Shown here: piece after piece, positions 50,618-62,519 of the stretch
How the letters are laid out: the number at the start of each line of letters is the position of its first letter
How positions within the stretch are numbered: the stretch's first letter is position 1
Assembly: GCA_009746045.1 (NCBI GenBank)
Contig: RPFO01001598.1
Location: forward strand, 1,288,227-1,352,226
Source of the DNA: Mesostigma viride
Lineage: Eukaryota > Streptophyta > Mesostigmatophyceae > Mesostigmatales > Mesostigmataceae
Direction: 5' to 3'
DNA: 64,000 nt
Notes under the pieces: generated by a model
Databases searched by the model: none
The model's input: only the letters and a program-made list of their open reading frames with translations
What the model was told of the DNA's origin: nothing
Position numbers and translations under genes: made by a program

Positions 50618-53600
50618 ATGGATGAAGAATGGGATGTGCCAGACCTGGTGGATTCGGATGCGAGTTCTGAAGCTAGTTGGGGCGTAGATTCTGACGGCTC
50701 TGACGACGACCTGCTTCACACGGAAATGGGGCCCGGCACGTCTTCCTCTCGAGCGAAGCGCAGTGGGAAGAAAGATGGCGCCCGGCTTCTCGCCTCCAAA
50801 TTGAAGTCCGTTGACAAGGACATCGCCAAGGCCAGGAAGTGCGGTCCGACTTGTGGGGAGCATTGCCTCGAGAAGGTGGGCACCTTACTTACCGATACCA
50901 GGTCGTGGACTGCCTTTCGAGAGTACCTGTACAACCAAACGGACCAGCAGCGCATGGCCTCCCTTTGCGACGTGATCCGGTCGGCCGGCGTGGGCAACAT
51001 CGAGGTAGAATCCCCTGCCGACGGTGGCCGTTACAAGAAGTACATCATTACCGGCCCTTTACACGTGGACGTGGTGATTGCGGGGTGCATGTACACCGTC
51101 ACCGGTTGTGCATCTGCCATCCGGAAGATGGCCGGCGTTACCCGGGCGACTTGGAACAATCTGGTGGCGTCGGTCGTGTCGGCGAAAGAGTATTTCCTGA
51201 CCGTGCATCCCAACGACCTAGCGACTTTCGGTGTTGGTCTGGAGCACGCACCACCTGAGCGTGATGCTCGGGGGCGTTCGGAGGTTGGCGAACACGCAGC
51301 AATGTGGATGCACGAGTTGGTGCAGCAGATCGCAGACCATGACCCGACTCATGCTGGCGTTGTCTTCATGGACGTCATGTCCATCAAGGAGATGCACGCC
51401 ATGTACGTTGAAGACGTGGTGGCAGAAGCGGGGGAAGGGGCCAAGGTGCTAGGCTACAACGCATTCTACCGCATCTGGCGCACCTACTGCAAAGGCGACT
51501 ACTTCCCAGGGCAGAGGAGCCCGAAGGTGGTGGTATGCCCGCACAACAAGAGCACCGGTCACTGCGCGGACTGCGTGGAACTGCGCATGCGGCGCCGCGG
51601 TGCTTCAACTGAGGCACAACGGCAGTACGTCGACAACCAAATCAAGCAGCATGTCGCTCTGGCCTGGTTTACCCGCCAGAACTATTGGTTGAGGCGCGAG
51701 CTTGCCTGCGCGATGGTGGCCGCTATGTTGACGGCCATTTTGTCGATCAACCTCGACAAGCTGGATCACGCCAAGACATACTGGCCGAAGCTGGTGGGGG
51801 GGCCCGACTCATGGGGCAGCTATGCAGGTGGCATGATGCCGTTCTCGCTCTTCTGTGCGGCCGTCCATGGGTACAAGGCGATGTGGTTCATCGTTCTCGC
51901 ATGGGTCCTCATGACCGACAACCTCTCCGGCAGTGTCACCGTCACGATGCTGATGCACATCCTGGCGCAGTTGATGAGGGACCAGCCATGGAGGAGGGCG
52001 GGGCTGCCGCACATGCCCAGGTGTTTGTGCCTGCAACTGGACGGTGGGAGTGAAAACCGGAATCACACCGTCTTACTGTTTGCATGGTGGCTCGTACACG
52101 TTGGCTTCTTCGACGTCGTCGAAATGCACCGCATGCTCGTGGGCCACACGCACGCCGACCCAGATCAGAAATTCGGCGTGCTTGTGGCCTACATGAGACA
52201 CGCTGTGGCGGGGGGGCCTAGCTTCGTGCACAAGTACCCAACTTTGGAGAGCTGGGTGGCGGCCATAGAAGAGGCATTCCGTCAGCCTAGTGGTGCAGCT
52301 GCGAACTGCAACTCGACCGTCCCCGCTGGCACGGAGGTCAAGGTATTGGGGGTCGCTTACGATGTCAGGAACTTTCTCACTCCGTTGCAGCGCGAGTCGT
52401 TTGCCGGTTGGTGCAGCACAGTAGATTGGATGACCGGTAGGGAGGATCAGGTTATCAAGGTCACCAGGGTGCGTGGTGATGTCGTGCAGCCTGCGTGCAG
52501 CGAGGCGCAGCCGGCGCACGGAGGGGCGGCGCCATCGGTGCGCGGCGGGGCGGCAGCGGCGGCGCAGCCGGCACGCGGCGGGGCGGGGCAGTCAGCGGGC
52601 AGCGGGGCGGCGCTGCCGGTGCGCGGCGGGGCGGGGCAGTCGACGGGCGGCGGGGCAGGGCCGTCGACGGGCGGCGGGCCAGCGGTGCTGCCGGCGCGCG
52701 CGGGCGGCGGGGCGGGGCAGTCGGCGCGCGGGGGGCCAGCGGCGCTGCCGGCGCGCGTGGGCGGCGGGGCGGGGCTGTCGACGGGCGGCGGGGCGGGGCA
52801 GTCGACGGGCGGCGGGGCAGGGCCGTCGGCGTGCGGGGGGCCAGCGGTGCTGCCGGCGCGCGTGGGCGGCGGGGCGGGGCTGTCGACGGGCGGCGGGGCG
52901 GGGCAGTCGACGGGCGGCGGGGCAGGGCCGTCGGCGTGCGGGGGGCCAGCGGTGCTGCCGGCGCGCGTGGGCGGCGGGGCGGGGCTGTCGACGGGCGGCG
53001 GGGCGGGGCAGTCGGCGTGCGGGGGGCCAGCGGTGCTGCCGGCGCGCGTGGGCGGCGGGGCGGGGCTGTCGACGGGCGGCGTGGCGGGGCAGTCAGCGCG
53101 CGGGGGGCCAGCGGCGCTGCCGGCGCGCGTGGGCGGCGGGGCGGGGCTGTCGACGGGCGGCGGGGCGGGGCAGTCGACGGGCGGCGTGGCGGGGCGGTCG
53201 GCGTGCGGGGGGCCAGCGGCGCTGCCGGCGCGCGTGGGCGGCGGGGCGGGGCTGTCGACGGGCGGCGGGGCGGGGCAGTCGACGGGCGGCGGGGCAGGGC
53301 GGTCGGCGTGCGGGGGGCCAGCGGCGCTGCCGGCGCGCGTGGGCGGCGGGGCGGGGCTGTCGACGGGCGGCGGGGCGGGGCAGTCGACGGGCGGCGGGGC
53401 AGGGCCGTCGGCGCGCGGGGGGCCAGCGGCGCTGCCGGCGCGCGTGGGCGGCGGGGCGGGGCTGTCGACGGGCGGCGGGGCGGGGCAGTCGACGGGCGGG
53501 GGGCCAGCGGTGCTGCCGGCGCGCGTGGGCGGCGGGGCGGGGCTGTCGACGGGCGGCGGGGCGGGGCAGTCGGCGTGCGGGGGGCCAGCGGTGCTGCCGG

Positions 53601-55788
53601 CGCGCGTGGGCGGCGGGGCGGGGCTGTCGACGGGCGGCGGGGCGGGGCCGTCGGCGCGCGGGGGGCCAGCGGCGCTGCCGGCGCGCGTGGGCGGCGGGGC
53701 GGGGCTGTCGACGGGCGGCGTGGCGGGGCAGTCGGCGCGCGGGGGCCAGCGGCGCTGCCGGCGCGCGTGGGCGCCGGGGCGGGGCTGTCGACGGGCGGCG
53801 GGGCGGGGCAGTCGACGGGCGGCGGGGCAGGGCGGTCGGCGTGCGGGGGGCCAGCGGCGCTGCCGGCGCGCGTGGGCGGCGGGGCGGGGCTGTCAACGGG
53901 CGGCGGGGCGGGGCAGTCGACGGGCGGCGGGGCAGGGCCGTCGGCGTGCGGGGGGCCAGCGGCGCTGCCGGCGCGCGTGGGCGGCGGGCCGGCGCAGCTG
54001 GCATGCGGCGGGGCGGGGCTGTCGACGGGCGGCGGGGCGGGGCAGTCGACGGGCGGCGGGGCAGGGCGGTCGGCGTGCGGGGGGCCAGCGGCGCTGCCGG
54101 CGCGCGTGGGCGGCGGGGCGGGGCTGTCGACGGGCGGCGGGGCGGGGCAGTCGACGGGCGGCGGGGCGGGGCAGCCGGCGCGCGGCGGGCCGGAGGCGCA
54201 GCCGGCGGGCGGCGGAGCGGCACAGCCGGTGCCTGAAAAACGCGGTCGCTCAATGAAGGTGCACCACGCCGTCTTCTTCCAGGTACAGGGCAACGCAGAG
54301 ACCTGGTTGTCCTACCGGACCACGGAGTCCCAAAAGACGCCGTGGCAGCCCGCGGGGACTCGACAGGAAGGCGCGCCACGGTGCGGGAAGGCGATGACAC
54401 AGCCTTACAAGTTTGATGCGGAGGGGCGGCCGCTGTTTGGCGTCCGACTTGTGGATCCAGACCGCATTCCGATGTTGCAGGACACCCCAGCCTTCGCACC
54501 ATTGAACATGGAGTTTCTGGGGAAGGAGCTGGAGTCGATCAAAACAAGGGTCGAGAAGTTGCCCCATGGCATCTGGCAGTGGTACTTTCCGCCCGACACC
54601 ATCAAGCCAAACGAGGCCTTTTTCGCAAAAGTCCCACATGCCCCTGAGGAGGTGCCTGAGGAGTGGCGCCCTTTGCCGTGGCCATCTCGCGCGGACATCT
54701 CCGCCCTGCGTGAGCACGATGCAGCGCCTGAACCACCACCGACGCAAGAAGAGCACTTCATGGCGTTGGTCGACGCAGAGGCGGTGCGCGTCACCCCGCT
54801 GGTAGACCGAGTTCTTCATGATGGCCACACACAGCAGGAATGGGCGGCAGAAGACAGGGCCATGACAGCCAAGGTCGCTTACTTGAAGCGCATGCAAGGC
54901 GTTGAGAAAGGCTCCGCTGTTCTATACTGGCACCCTTCAGCTGGTATTCTCTGCAACTCGAAGCTCACGTGGACTCCAGTCCTCTTTGGCATCATCAAGG
55001 AGGTGGTTGCGAAGGAGGATGGCGGCCAACCTTCTATTGAGCTCTTTGTATACCGCGCTAAGCATTTGCGTGACACGTGGCACCCGTGGAACCCAGACAT
55101 TGCGCAATGGCCCCATCCGCCAACCACTGCGGCGCACACGGTGATCATCACCGCGTCAGACCTCGTCTTGACACAAGTGGTGGGCAAGCGAGGTCAGCCG
55201 CCCCATGCAGTCTCCTTGGGTGCGAACAAAAAGCTCACCAAGGAGTGCCTAAAGGCGCTGAAGGAGGTGCCCTATGACGCGGAACACCCGGTCGTGAAGT
55301 GGCAAGATGCTGAATGCTCGAAGGGCATCGTCGGCATGGCGAAGGCATGCTGGGAAGGCATAAGGCTGCAGGTCAAGAGTGGCAGCCGCAACCTCGTAGG
55401 GCAAGTCGTGTGTCATTGGGCGTCGGAGCGTGTGACATCCGCGGACGGTCGCACCGAAAGCCGGGACGGCAGGTACCATGGTCGTGTCGCTGTTGTCGAC
55501 ACGCAAAACGACATGGTAGCCATGTACTGGGGTGCCCGTTGGGAGGAGGACGCGGTTTCTTGTGTGCCTCTCCACGAGCTGGAGGCACAGATCTGCGGGT
55601 GCCCCGGTGTGGTCGTCCCTGCGTTGCAAGCGCCGGATATCACCCTGGCCGAGGCTCGATTGCGCGAGATGGTTCCACCCAGCGACGATGTGGCGGAGAA
55701 CAACAACGCAGGCGCCTCCCGGCGTCGGAAGCGAGCGCTCATCCTTGCCGATGACGATGACGACGACGACGACGACGACGACTGCTGA
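50618..55788 (+). CDS. DUF7869-like (RNase H-fold) putative transposase, about 1,723 residues, one frameshift
   Basis: A single exon starting MDEEWDVPDL with an acidic N-terminus. Cys75-Cys79-Cys83 (CGPTCGEHC) and a CPHNKSTGHCADC finger from Cys307 come first. The core has SINLDKLDHAKTYWPK (Asp380/383), CLQLDGGSENRN (Asp475) and MLVGHTHADPDQKF (Asp514/516). This fits the DUF7869 pattern of D, LQ-LDN and GHTH-x2-D found in transposon-like proteins of many eukaryotes. A repeat region follows from about 52600 to 54190 (GGGAGLSTGGGAGQSTGGGA). The C-terminal part is shared with the 38102 gene and ends in DDDDDDDDDDDC. One G is missing in a G run near 53741, so the frame changes there; other repeat units have the full run. 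It is the best transposase candidate of the 25.6-kb element; family assignment is from memory of motifs. Confidence 0.7.
52600..54195. repeat. GC-rich coding minisatellite in the DUF7869-like gene
   Basis: About thirteen units of GGCGGGGCGGGGCTGTCGAC and GGGGGGCCAGCGGYGCTGCC in varied order. It gives Gly/Ala/Ser-rich protein in the coding frame. Very long ORFs in other frames (52473-54236 plus, 52461-54293 minus) are by-products. Confidence 0.95.
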
Positions 55789-55819
55789 AGCGCGAGCAGC
55801 GGTTGTTGTCATTGAGCTG

Positions 55820-56956
55820 CTCATGTGCTGCTGCTGCTGCTGCTGCTGCTGTGCTGCCATGCTACTGTTGCTGCATTGCTGCCGTGCTGCTGTTGTGCTG
55901 TTGTGCTGATGTGTTGCTGCATTGCTGCCGTGCCGCTGATGTATTGCTGTCGTGCTGCTGCCGTGCTGCTGTGTTGATGCACTGCTGCATTACGGCCGTG
56001 CTGCTGAGCTACAGTTGTGCTGCTGCTGTGCTACGGTCATGCTGCTGCTGTGTTGCTGGGCTGATGTGTTGTTGCATTGATGTAGTGGCTATTGTTCCGC
56101 TACTACAATTTGCTACTGATGCCGCTGCTGGTGCTTTTTTGCATGGCAGTGCCCGCTATGTTCACACCACTGTTGCCGCGGTTGGTATCGCGTGATTTCC
56201 ACCGGTTGTGCGTTGACATGTGTTACTCATGCATTTCCCGCTATATTTGGTAGCACGCGGTTTCGCGTTAGTTAGGTGCAGACAGCTGCATGTAGACAAA
56301 CATCTTGTTTAAGTCGGTCAATTAACGGTTCTTGACGCATCATGGTCCAAGTCGACCGACCTGTAGGGACCAGTAGAGCAATTGTCTAGGAGAAAGAGCG
56401 TGATCGCTGCAGAAGCCGCGTGGCAGCCGTGGCTGTACCTGTAGTACGACCTGCATATATATGGATACTGTATTTGGATACTGGGTTGTTTATCAATTCT
56501 GGTTTTAATTTATTTAGTGTACCTGGTGTTGGCATGCCAACTCAGTGCTAAACTACTTTATGCACAATGATGCAACTTGATGCTATAGTGACGTGCCACG
56601 ATGTAACTTTATTAACTTCACCATTAGTCATGGGGTCAATAGGATTGCTCATTATGCCATGTTAACATGAACCATGGGTTACGTAATAGTGAAAACAGTA
56701 ATCATGATGCTCCACTTGAAGTCTCCAACATGGTCATGTTTGGAATTTTATTGATCATATTTACAATATATGAAAAGAGACAACAAACGTGGAAGCATGG
56801 CACGCCGAGGCCGATAATATATGTGTGAAATATGAAAAGAGACAACATCTTTGGCAAGCATGATCATATCATGCTTGCCAAACATATGAATGATATCGAC
56901 CATGTCCAGAAACCATGTTTGCCAATGGTGCATTTAGGATACATTTGAAGCTGTGC
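55820..56956. other. Right end of the 25.6-kb element: TGC-rich tract and AT-rich subterminal region
   Basis: 55822-56090 is a degenerate TGCTGC/TGTTGC tract after the stop codon. 56740-56945 contains repeated AAATATGAAAAGAGACAACA words and an inverted pair AAGCATGATC/GATCATGCTT near 56853-56880. No gene seen. Confidence 0.5.
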
Positions 56957-56985
56957 AAATGTATCCTAATCCGGTAAAACCACCC
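56957..56985 (-). repeat. Right 29-bp TIR of the 25.6-kb element
   Basis: Reverse complement of 31421-31449, followed by the TTC duplication at 56986-56988. Nothing recognisable follows between 56990 and 57385. Confidence 0.9.
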
Positions 56986-57387
56986 TTCTAGAGCATCATC
57001 GAGAAGATAAGGTTCAGGAATATTCGATAAAGGTGCCGACACCCTGATGAGTGTCTACATGTTCGAGCTGTACTGTCGTTCGGCACAACCTTTTTATATG
57101 ATAACTGTCGACTAAACAAATTCGTCACAAATTCTACATAGCATCGTCAAAACATTGCAAATATTTAGAAACAATTCCGGTGAAGAGTTAGCTGATCTAA
57201 TTGCAAAGGGTAACACTCGGTTCCCTGGCTACCAACGATCAGGTTCTTGACCAAAAGTACGTCAAATGTCATCCTAATTGCTAAAGTGACAAATAAATGC
57301 CACCCGCTACCAACGGATGAAAAAGTATTGTAGTCCAGAAGTAAAAAAAGTTGTCACACGTGGCAAACAGTGCCAGATTTTCTGACA

Positions 57388-57730
57388 CACTTCGGTCTAC
57401 TGCCACACGCTAAGGCACTGTATGCACTGTATGTAGTGGCGTGACCCACAACGAAGTGGGTGCACACGGGTGTACACTCCGGGTGTACACGGGTGTACAC
57501 GCCGGGTGCACTTCGGTCTACTGCCACACGCTAAGGCACTGTATGCACTGTATGTAGTGGCGTGACCCACAACGACGTTGTGGATCACGCCACTACATAA
57601 CATATGTACAGTATGCAAGCGCCGACACTTGAGCGTGGCGGTGGGCCGAAGTGTAGCGTGACCCACAACGACGTTGTGGATCACGCCACTACATAACATA
57701 TGTATGTACAGTATGCAAGCGCCGACACTT
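57388..57730. mobile_element. Foldback MITE, duplicated/rearranged copy
   Basis: Contains two partial copies of the module CACTTCGGTCTACTGCCACA, a GTGCACACGGGTGTACAC core and two CGTGACCCACAACGACGTTG inverted arms. Best matched to 16207-16525 and 60449-60614. Confidence 0.75.
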
Positions 57731-57734
57731 AACC

Positions 57735-58165
57735 TGTTAACTCTTTATTCGGAGTGATAGTCAACGACCTATATACTACGGACTACCAATAGCTACCGCA
57801 TATAAAACATGGGCTTTTCATCACGCCCGTCGAGGGCGATGACGGTGACGCTCGTCACCGTCATCGCCCTCGACGGGCCAACATCTAAACTCTTCTCTTA
57901 ATCAACAAAGTATATTACCAATAGCCGCTGCCTATCAAACAGGTTGTATTCATCACGCGCGTGAACGCCCCGTCATCGCCCCGTCATCGCCCCGTCAGCG
58001 CCCCGTCATCGCCCTGCCGAGGGCCAACCTCTTAACTCTTTATTCGGAGTAATAAAAAACGGCCTATATTGTGAATAGCTGCCGCCTATCAACCAGGTAC
58101 TTTTCATCACGCCCGTCGAGGGCGATGAGGGTGACGGCCGTCACCGTCATCGCCCAGCCGGCATT
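57735..58165. promoter_or_regulatory. Three-unit repeat with perfect 25-bp stem upstream of the kinase gene
   Basis: AACTCTTTATTCGGAGT, a GCCGCCTATCAA-CAGGT word and a GC hairpin recur three times at about 130-170 bp spacing. In the first unit 57825-57849 and 57854-57878 form a perfect 25-bp stem with loop GCTC. The second unit has CGCCCCGTCATCGCCCCGTC repeats; the third has a shorter stem at about 58112-58155. It could be a promoter or a binding array for the kinase gene starting nearby. Confidence 0.55.
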
Positions 58166-58256
58166 GCCATACAAGAAGAAGCTCTCGATCCTAGGTATAG
58201 ACTACCTCGTGTATCATCGTAATTGACAGCATCGAGATCATTCATACCTACCTACA

Positions 58257-59442
58257 ATGGCCAGCTGCAAAAGAAAAATGTCGACCAACAGACAGGACCT
58301 GTCGCCGGGAACCCTGTCGGCATTAAGGGCGAGACAGGCTTTTAATTCACGGACTTACAGACTGCGTACATGCACCGCTTTGCATAGGGTGTCGCGTGTG
58401 TTCAACGCCGCGGACTCGCACGCTCGCAGGGACGTTGACTCAGCTGCAAACCAATGCACCGTCGGATTGGAGCATTGCATTGCAGCGGCTGACGAATTAT
58501 GATCAAAAGGTTTCTCACAGCGCTAGCAAGTTGACGCATGTCATCGCAGTGAAATTGTCCGGTGACCGGATAGGAAAAGGTGCTCATGGCACGTTATACG
58601 CTATCCCTGCTAGCTCGAGTGCACCAGGTGGCGAGGCTACGCTAGTGGTAAAGCTGGCAAGCCTTCGACGAGACACGCTGCTGGTGAACTACCAGGAGGC
58701 TGTTATAACCGCCGTTGTGGCAGTGGCCAAGGAGGCCGGTTTCATGTCTATAGCTGGCCCGCAGGTCTGCCCTGCAGTAGAAGGGCTCTGGTCCACGTGC
58801 GGTGAAGTAGGTGGTATTGTCATGGAGAGAATGAGTGGTGACTTGCATGCTGCCCGTGATGCCCCGGAAAATCAGCGTGTTTTCGAAGTTTGCTCACCCA
58901 GCGTCCTTGCAGACTGTGCAAAGGCATTGGCTGGCTTGCACGCCGTTAACATTATACACAATGACGTCAAGCTCGATAATTTTCTCTACACCATGGCGCC
59001 AGGAAGTGCACATCCGATAATCCGTATTGCAGATCTCGGCCTGGCGACAAGAGGGGGGGAACGGATTTTCACGCATCAGGCTGGTAAGGATCGTCAGCCT
59101 CGGTGGCATCCCGCAACAGTGGACCAGCCCGGCATGACAGGAGGGGTGGTGACAGCGCAGCGAGACCATGATGTGTACTCCTTCCTTGTAATGGTGGTAT
59201 CCTTGTTTCGGCATAAGGGCCGCGCTCTCTTCGTGAATTCTGTGGATTCAGGGCTATTTAACTTGTGTCACAATGTCTATTACCACACCAAAAGGTTGGG
59301 CCCCCTTGCTTTCCCGCTACCCACGATGTCTGAAGTGGAGGAGTTGTTTCGCAATGCTCGGCCTTTTGTTTCCAGGCCTTGCCCAGAGAACGCTCCAGGG
59401 ACACCACGGAACACGGTGCCCCTCCCGCGTGTCAGGGGTTAG
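58257..59442 (+). CDS. Protein kinase-like protein
   Basis: The kinase frame runs 58396-59442. IGKGAHGTLYAI is the glycine loop, VVKLASLR carries the ATP-binding Lys, and IIHNDVKLDNFL (HND in place of HRD; Asp190, Lys192, Asn195) is the catalytic loop. ADLGLA replaces DFG, and RDHDVYSF is the segment after the activation loop. All key catalytic residues are present, so it may be active on Ser/Thr. No ATG lies in this frame upstream of the domain. The ATG at 58257 (MASCKRKMSTNRQDL) is in another frame, so one base is probably missing or added near 58390-58440. It is the last gene before the right end of the giant element. The substrate is unknown. Confidence 0.72.
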
Positions 59443-59647
59443 GACATGTAGGATACCGTGACAGCAGCTTTGTCGACTTGGATCCATGATCTAACAACGT
59501 GGTTGCCTTGGTTTACTTATCGGTGATTACTGATGCCTGTTGTACACACGGTGCACATGTCTTATTAATTAACTTATTAAGTACTAAATTATTATCACGT
59601 CTTTTGATTGAGTTAGCCAGCTTTTGCCCATGCACACACATGTCCAC

Positions 59648-59700
59648 ATTAATTAATTATATAATTAAACTCGTGCTTCCACTGGGACATCACGGAGCAT
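59648..59700. repeat. TTAATTAA plus GC hairpin motif, dispersed copy
   Basis: TTAATTAATTATATAATTAA followed by CTCGTGCTTCCACTGGGACA and CACGGAGC. Same pattern as 60365-60447. Confidence 0.5.
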
Positions 59701-59707
59701 TAACCCG

Positions 59708-59934
59708 GACGGAGGGAGGGAGGGAGGGAGGGAGGGAGGGTTTAGGGTGGAGGGAGGGAGGGAGGGAGGGAGGGAGGGAGGGAGGGAGGGAGGGAGGGTT
59801 TAGGGTGGATGGATGGATGGAGGGAGGGAGGGAGGGAGGGGGAGGGAGGGAGGGAGGGAGGGAGGGAGGGAGGGAGGGAGGGAGGGAGGGAGGAGGGAGG
59901 GAGGGAGGGAGGGAGGGAGGGAGGGAGGGAGGGG
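59708..59934. repeat. (GGGA)n array with GTTTAGGGTGGA interruptions
   Basis: GGAGGGAGGGAGG tract interrupted by GGTTTAGGGTGGA at about 59739 and 59798 and by a few single-base losses. Glu/Gly and Pro/Ser ORFs across it are artefacts. GGGTTTAGGG resembles plant-type telomere sequence, but only as isolated words. Confidence 0.95.
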
Positions 59935-60099
59935 TGCACGCAATCCTACCGGTCAAAGCTATCTACAAAACAGTTCTATGTTCTCTTTGTGATGGTCGCG
60001 ACCCTAGGGGTCTTGGTTGGCATGCCGCCCTCGTTTGAAAACACGTTCCTTCCCCACTGCATGGGGCTTGTTGGCCTCTATGACCTGCACAGTCACGTG

Positions 60100-60448
60100 T
60101 CTATTAATTAATCAATAAATTCATGACCATGGGCCCACGTGGCCATGTCCATCATCTTTCTCCAAATCACTTAAAGAGGACTAGCACCCCCATGCATGTC
60201 CTCTGCCCATGCGGAGACGCCAATTCATCAGTTTAAATTTTGTATTCAACTCGTGACACGCCAATTAATTAATAAGCTAGTTAATTAATTAATTAATTTT
60301 GTGCACATTAATTAATTAATTAATAGACACGTGCTCCGTGACTCCGCGACGCGAGCACGAGTTTATTTAATTAATTAATTTGCTGCTGGAATACATTAAT
60401 GAATTATATAATTAAACTCGTGCTCGCGTCGCGGAGTCACGGAGCCTT
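60100..60448. repeat. TTAATTAA clusters with inverted GC hairpin motifs
   Basis: The GC motif occurs as CGTGCTCCGTGACTCCGCGA (60331) and, inverted, as GCGTCGCGGAGTCACGGAGC (about 60425). The two form an inverted repeat about 55 bp apart, flanked by TTAATTAA runs. Confidence 0.6.
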
Positions 60449-60614
60449 AAGCGTGGCGGTGGGCCGAAGTGTAGCGTGACCCACAACGACGTTGTGGATC
60501 ACGCCACCACATACAGTGCATACAAAAGCGCCTTAGCGTGTGGCAGTAGACCGAAGTGCACCCGGCGTGTACACCCGTGTACACCCGGAGTGTACACCCG
60601 TGTGCACCCACTTA
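60449..60614. mobile_element. Foldback MITE copy, opposite orientation
   Basis: Reverse-oriented version of 16207-16525, ending GTGTGCACCCACTTACATGT. 60615-61422 beyond it has no gene that I recognise. Confidence 0.75.
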
Positions 60615-61422
60615 CATGTACAGGCAGTTATCATATTATGCGGAAAAGTGTCAGATAAGAGCGCCTACATAAGGGTAGACATGTATTTAAGTACGTGAAA
60701 GGCATGCGCTGCATACTGTTTATCCCCACTTCTATAAATTAAATTAGAAGCTAAGATAAGGAGATAGTTCATACATAGATAGCTGTTGTCCTGTCTTACG
60801 TACACGTGTATGTAATGCGTGCGCCGGACGAGGGTACACGTTCACGATGAATGACATACACCGCGTCCACATTTTTTGGTACACGTTATGCACGTCCACG
60901 ATTTATACTTTACATAATGTGCGAATTTCGCACAAGCCATCGTCAATGATGCTATGCTTTCAGTACATATAAACAGTCCAAGCGAACACATTATATTTCA
61001 TGAGCCTGTCGGGCAAAATTAATTTTGGCGTGTATGCCAAATTTTAACACGTCGATATGGCATGGCGGCTGTACGTACCGGTGGCAGCCCTTACGCACCT
61101 TTCGTAAATACGAGGAAGCCAGACGTAAATAACTGAGGATCGAATTTCAGACTTCTGACTTCCGCCGCATCCTTTTAAACCGCAACGCGTCAGTTCATTA
61201 TTGGCCCCTACATCGAGGGTACCCCATGTTTGTTGCGTTTCTCCCCGTTTCTCCCTCGTTGCGGAACCGCAAAATCGGTGAGTGCCACTTGCGGAACTGG
61301 CTATGGCGATTCTTCCTGACCCCGTATCTTTCTGTAGACATAAGCTTTTACGCAACGGAAGGTGGCGTTGGATAGCCCTACACTTCCTTCATATAAATAC
61401 GTCATTTAATTTTTTTTGATTA

Positions 61423-61458
61423 GTTGCGTAACTAGTTGCGTTACCGCGGGTTGGTACT
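61423..61458 (-). repeat. Right 36-bp terminal inverted repeat of the giant transposon
   Basis: Exact reverse complement of 10527-10562, followed by GTAC at 61459-61462. Confidence 0.9.
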
Positions 61459-61528
61459 GTACTGGCGGGGCGGGGACCTCTATGTCAACAAGAAACTGTG
61501 GAAGTCCCCCGGGGCTTCCCCGGGATAG
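61459..61528 (+). pseudogene. LINE ORF1 remnant, final C-terminal segment
   Basis: In frame with PQVY at 10515-10526 after removal of the giant element. It continues W-R-G, GDLYVNKKLWKS and PGASPG to the stop at 61526-61528. The short segment has the look of the end of an L1 ORF1p C-terminal domain. No endonuclease or reverse transcriptase ORF follows in 61530-62190. Confidence 0.6.
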
Positions 61529-62192
61529 AGCACTCCAGCTAGTTGTCTAGATGGGGGCAATCGATGATGGGATAGCTTAGTAGGCATTACAGCACTTGAA
61601 ACGATATTAGCGCACAGCGTTATAGTACCTTCAATTAGCTCTGGCACCTTGTGGCCATCAGCTTGCGCCTTAATTAGCCGACGTCTTGAGCCCACCTCAC
61701 ATTTGTAGCATAAGCTATGCGTCAGCCTACCTATGGCATTGCACTGGTTGTATTGCACCCACAGTGTTGCGCCCCGGCACCATGCCGTGGAGAGAGCGCT
61801 CTGTGGCCTGCCCACCTGCGGCAGTGAGAGAAGCTAGGGCGCCCTCCCTCCTTCTCACTGTGTATATAGGGTTGAAGGTTCCTTCTTTACTCTGTATTGG
61901 CACCCACGTGACGCAGTCGTGACTGAACGTGCTTATTAATTCTTAGCCTTTGTTTTTTTTCCATAAAACCTTTTTGGTTTGTTATCATCTGTCTCCCTCG
62001 ATCCATGCAGGTCTTCCTACAGATAGCCACGCGGCTCCCGTGGTCTTCACGTGTCTTTCCCGATATCTCAGACAAATACCCTAGCGGCGAAAATTCCACG
62101 TACGACGTTGGATCACCATGCGTCCATGAATTAATAGTTGTCTCACATATCAAGTAACGTGCGTGTTTGGAACTTGCCCGTTGAAACTCTAC

Positions 62193-62393
62193 GGCGGAGC
62201 CAATTTTCGGAAGAACCTCACCCTTATGCTTGCAAAGTCGGGACAAATTCGGTGGATGTATGTATGTATGTATGTATGGATGGATGGATTGACGGATTTT
62301 CATCCCCTATTCCTATGTTTTCTCACGTGTACGGCCTTATAAGCTTCGCCAATTCTGGCGAACCTAACGGTTCTTCCGAAAATTGTCTCCGCC
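62193..62393. mobile_element. 201-bp MITE with 25-bp TIRs
   Basis: GGCGGAG-CAATTTTCGGAAG (62193-62217) and its inverse at 62369-62393 differ by one base. A (GTAT)n/(GGAT)n tract lies inside. No clear target duplication. No coding. Confidence 0.75.
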
Positions 62394-62519
62394 TGATAAT
62401 GATTAAGAGCCTGCACAGTTTCACGAAACCAGTTGGGCAATCTTCGTGCGCGTGTGCTCAAATTATTGTTCAGTGTCAATATTCGTTAAAAATAAATGCC
62501 AGCATCTTTCTTGCGTTGT

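Noticed and set aside
52461-54502. 587- to 610-residue ORFs on both strands over the GC minisatellite
   Set aside because: They are shadows of the coding repeat of the DUF7869-like gene; only the frame linking the core to the conserved C-terminal part is supported.
59708-59934. Telomere
   Set aside because: GGGTTTAGGG appears only twice as isolated words inside a (GGGA)n tract.
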